DNA from: Pedobacter polysacchareus
GTDB lineage: Bacteria; Bacteroidota; Bacteroidia; Sphingobacteriales; Sphingobacteriaceae
Assembly: GCF_019802255.1 (NCBI RefSeq)
Contig: NZ_JAHYSS010000003.1
Span: forward strand, 620,001-684,000
Reading direction: 5' to 3'
Length of the DNA stretch: 64,000 nucleotides
Each line of letters opens with the position of its first letter. Position 1 is the stretch's first letter. Shown here piece after piece: positions 62,080 through 64,000 of this stretch. A model generated the notes under the pieces. The model saw only the letters and a program-made list of their open reading frames with translations. It made no database searches and was not told where the DNA came from. The position numbers and the translations under genes were made by a program.

Positions 62080-64000
62080 TTAAACTCTTGAAGTAACTCT
62101 TGCTGCCGTTTGTATATCAACCGCCTGGGCTCCTATTGTTTGCAACATTTGCCTCATGTCATTGAAAACCGGTGCTTCCTTTTTGGGATCCGATATGGTC
62201 AGAATTACGGTAAATGGAACACCTGAAACAGGAAGTACAACACCGTCCCTTGTTAGATATTCTACTTCCAGTCGCCAATCGGTTGTAGGACCGACACCTT
62301 TTGGAAAAGCTTTTTCATAAACCTTAACCGGACTCCATTTAAAGCCATGCTCAATTTGGTCCTTTTCATACTTGCTGATATCTGCACCCTCTGGAGTATA
62401 AATGGCTTTTAGCTGTCCCTTATAATTACCATCTTTCTGTTGCTGTCGAAGTGAAGCTTCAATATTCACACGAACAAACTCTGCACCATAGCGATAATCA
62501 AATTGAGGTGTGCTAATTACTGTGAGTTTGGCAAACCCCAGACATTTCCCATTCTTAACCAAACTTGCTGGCCAGGCAAAGTTGAAACTCATTTTGTTGC
62601 CATGGGTTATCCGGTTGGCAAACACCAATGTGATTGAGTTGGTGTCGCCTTCTAAAATCTCTAGAGATCCTTTCGGGATACCAAAGCCAATCAAATCTTT
62701 TGCAATGTTCTTCAATTTTTTATCGCTGAGACATTCAGGCAGTCTGGAATTGTGTATGCTAAGGGCCATCAGGGTTTCCCGGGAAACCACACCTTCAATG
62801 GCATTATCAATACATGCCAGAGTTTTGGCAACGTTTGGCGCCGCATAGCTAGTACCGCAGCCATCTATGACATTGCCAGTTGCGTCTAAAGATAATAAAC
62901 CGTAGGCCCCACTACTTGAGCACTTGGTACCGCTCCCTCCAATATGAGCTAGATCTGGTTTAAGTCCAACGCGCAAGCCTGGACCTCGGCAGCTATAATT
63001 ACTTAGTGCATACGGTACCACGCCAGTCATGTTTGGCGGATTTAACGCGGAAACGCTTAAGTTGCGACAACTTTCCGCAGGCTTTTTTATGGTATCATTT
63101 CTAGAGGAAGCTAGAATTTTTAACGCTTCAAAATTATCTGTTGGCCATTCTTTTCTGGTATCTATTGTTGTAGTATTTCCAGCTGAGATTACAAATATAA
63201 CATCATTTTCCTCTGCAATTTTATCGAGACGCTGAGCAGCAACACTATAGCCGCTGGTGCTGGCATGTTCTTCAAAATTTAGACTGAAGTTAAAAATCCT
63301 AACTCCAGTCCTGGCTTTCAGATCTTGTACTGCTGCCTCCAATTCATCAAAAAACTGCAACGGACTTTGATAATAGGTTTCAAATCTTGATTTTTTTGGA
63401 AGCAGATCCAGGTCGATGATCTTACATCCATCAACCTCCTGACAAATCTCATCACCGTTCAAGCTATTACCGAAAAGCAGCAAACCGGAAATAAAAGTTC
63501 CGTGATCTTCATCTCTGTCAGATGGGCTTAGATACCCCCAATTTTCTTCGATCCAGTCTCCATAGATTTTTGATACACCACCGTCAATAACTCCAATTTT
63601 CGGGAAAGAGTAGTTATCATCCAACATAGGCATAATAAAATCTTGATCGATCTTTTTACCTACCGTAGTTGTATTACTAGTCGTTATTATGGGCGGAAGC
63701 ATAATTTTCTTCACAAGTGGATGAATATCCAAAAAATTCAACAATTCCAAATGGGCATTTAAATTGAGATCAACTGGGCGTTCCACGACACCTTTTCCAA
63801 AAGCTATATTTTTATGAAGCTGAATAATCGACTCACCCTTACCTTCCTCCAAGCGGATACCGTAGAGCGAAACATTGCCCAGGCCAGTAGTCGTATTAAA
63901 AAAATTGAGTTTTACTGACAATTTTTTCAAGCCTTCAATGAAACTTTGAATGAGCTTTAGCCGATGAGAATTCAGTAAATCCCAATCTTTTTGGTGAGGA
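62080..64000 (-). CDS. Subtilisin-like (S8) serine protease, 5' end beyond window
   Basis: The frame is open to the window edge (reading PHQKDWDLLNSHRLKLIQSF before the internal TTG at 63930), so the N-terminus is missing. The S8 triad is visible: Asp in KIGVIDGG (about 63585), His in DEDHGTFISG (about 63504), Ser in GCGTSYAAPN. The oxyanion Asn sits in VISAGNTTTID. A C-terminal beta-rich domain of about 200 residues follows. Such non-secreted S8 proteases often pair with an AAA ATPase encoded upstream, a combination found near defence genes; that gene would lie outside this window. Confidence 0.85.
   Translation of the reverse strand, partial: PHQKDWDLLNSHRLKLIQSFIEGLKKLSVKLNFFNTTTGLGNVSLYGIRLEEGKGESIIQLHKNIAFGKGVVERPVDLNLNAHLELLNFLDIHPLVKKIMLPPIITTSNTTTVGKKIDQDFIMPMLDDNYSFPKIGVIDGGVSKIYGDWIEENWGYLSPSDRDEDHGTFISGLLLFGNSLNGDEICQEVDGCKIIDLDLLPKKSRFETYYQSPLQFFDELEAAVQDLKARTGVRIFNFSLNFEEHASTSGYSVAAQRLDKIAEENDVIFVISAGNTTTIDTRKEWPTDNFEALKILASSRNDTIKKPAESCRNLSVSALNPPNMTGVVPYALSNYSCRGPGLRVGLKPDLAHIGGSGTKCSSSGAYGLLSLDATGNVIDGCGTSYAAPNVAKTLACIDNAIEGVVSRETLMALSIHNSRLPECLSDKKLKNIAKDLIGFGIPKGSLEILEGDTNSITLVFANRITHGNKMSFNFAWPASLVKNGKCLGFAKLTVISTPQFDYRYGAEFVRVNIEASLRQQQKDGNYKGQLKAIYTPEGADISKYEKDQIEHGFKWSPVKVYEKAFPKGVGPTTDWRLEVEYLTRDGVVLPVSGVPFTVILTISDPKKEAPVFNDMRQMLQTIGAQAVDIQTAARVTSRV

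Noticed and set aside
1..64000. CRISPR arrays, tRNA, rRNA and intact insertion sequences
   Set aside because: No regularly spaced repeats, cloverleaf sequences, rRNA-like stretches or transposase genes were recognised by reading. A dedicated search (tRNAscan, Infernal, ISfinder) was not possible.

Overview
The window reads as chromosomal DNA of a member of the Bacteroidota, most likely Sphingobacteriaceae (Pedobacter-like). The support is low G+C, start regions that mostly lack Shine-Dalgarno sequences, several promoters with the Bacteroidota -7 element TAnnTTTG, TonB-dependent receptors with a carboxypeptidase-regulatory-like N-terminus, a CzcA-TolC fusion, and a flavobacterial-type carotenoid operon with a fused CrtYcd lycopene cyclase. 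I saw no rRNA, tRNA, CRISPR array or intact transposase. Left flank (1-8.4 kb): an accessory, partly decayed region. It holds a 5'-truncated membrane protein resembling putative phage abortive-infection proteins, two unknown genes, a gene-poor kilobase, a small repeat-type protein ending at an A7 run, an unknown 225-residue protein, and an intact AbiEi/AbiEii-type toxin-antitoxin pair with a clear autoregulatory palindrome. Next to these lie a second, broken pair (DUF6922-like gene plus the first 35 codons of a nucleotidyltransferase), a PAS protein and the 3' end of an FAD/Fe-S oxidoreductase gene. Core (8.6-45.9 kb): ordinary chromosomal genes. They include a heavy-metal RND efflux operon; a MarR-controlled redox and aldehyde operon; an orphan contractile tail-sheath gene; lipocalin and SDR/DUF2867 genes; a DevBCA/TolC-like efflux operon; and a TonB receptor. 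A divergon follows: on one side folE, SDR, flavin reductase, FAD oxidoreductase and MpaB-like oxygenase; on the other a MarR-like regulator, crtI, crtB, SRPBCC, crtZ, crtYcd and idi. The layout fits a photo-oxidative stress and membrane-carotenoid programme driven from one intergenic region with palindromic TATACTA/TAGTATA sites. A second copy of that regulator, with related sites, lies next to a fasciclin lipoprotein gene at 45 kb. Stress genes (hsp20, haem-binding protein, VIT transporter, universal stress protein, Crp/Fnr, GlcG, HIU hydrolase) lie between them. Right flank (46-64 kb): another accessory region. It holds a frameshifted nucleotidyltransferase 3' remnant, a CoiA-like fragment, a 44-bp perfect palindrome, an imperfect copy of a sequence also found at 2.8 kb, an RRM protein, a decayed HNH endonuclease gene, a TonB receptor 3' remnant, and two unknown proteins each with an RNxxxH motif. 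It then holds a 2145-residue protein combining a DUF4297/Cap4-like nuclease, a STAND-type NTPase and a very long C-terminus (Avs-like), preceded by a 62-residue single-pass membrane protein. A DUF2188 protein and a subtilisin-like protease that runs off the end close the window. The Avs-like locus is the best candidate for an interesting defence system. The crt divergon, with its shared operator motif, is the most interesting regulatory feature.
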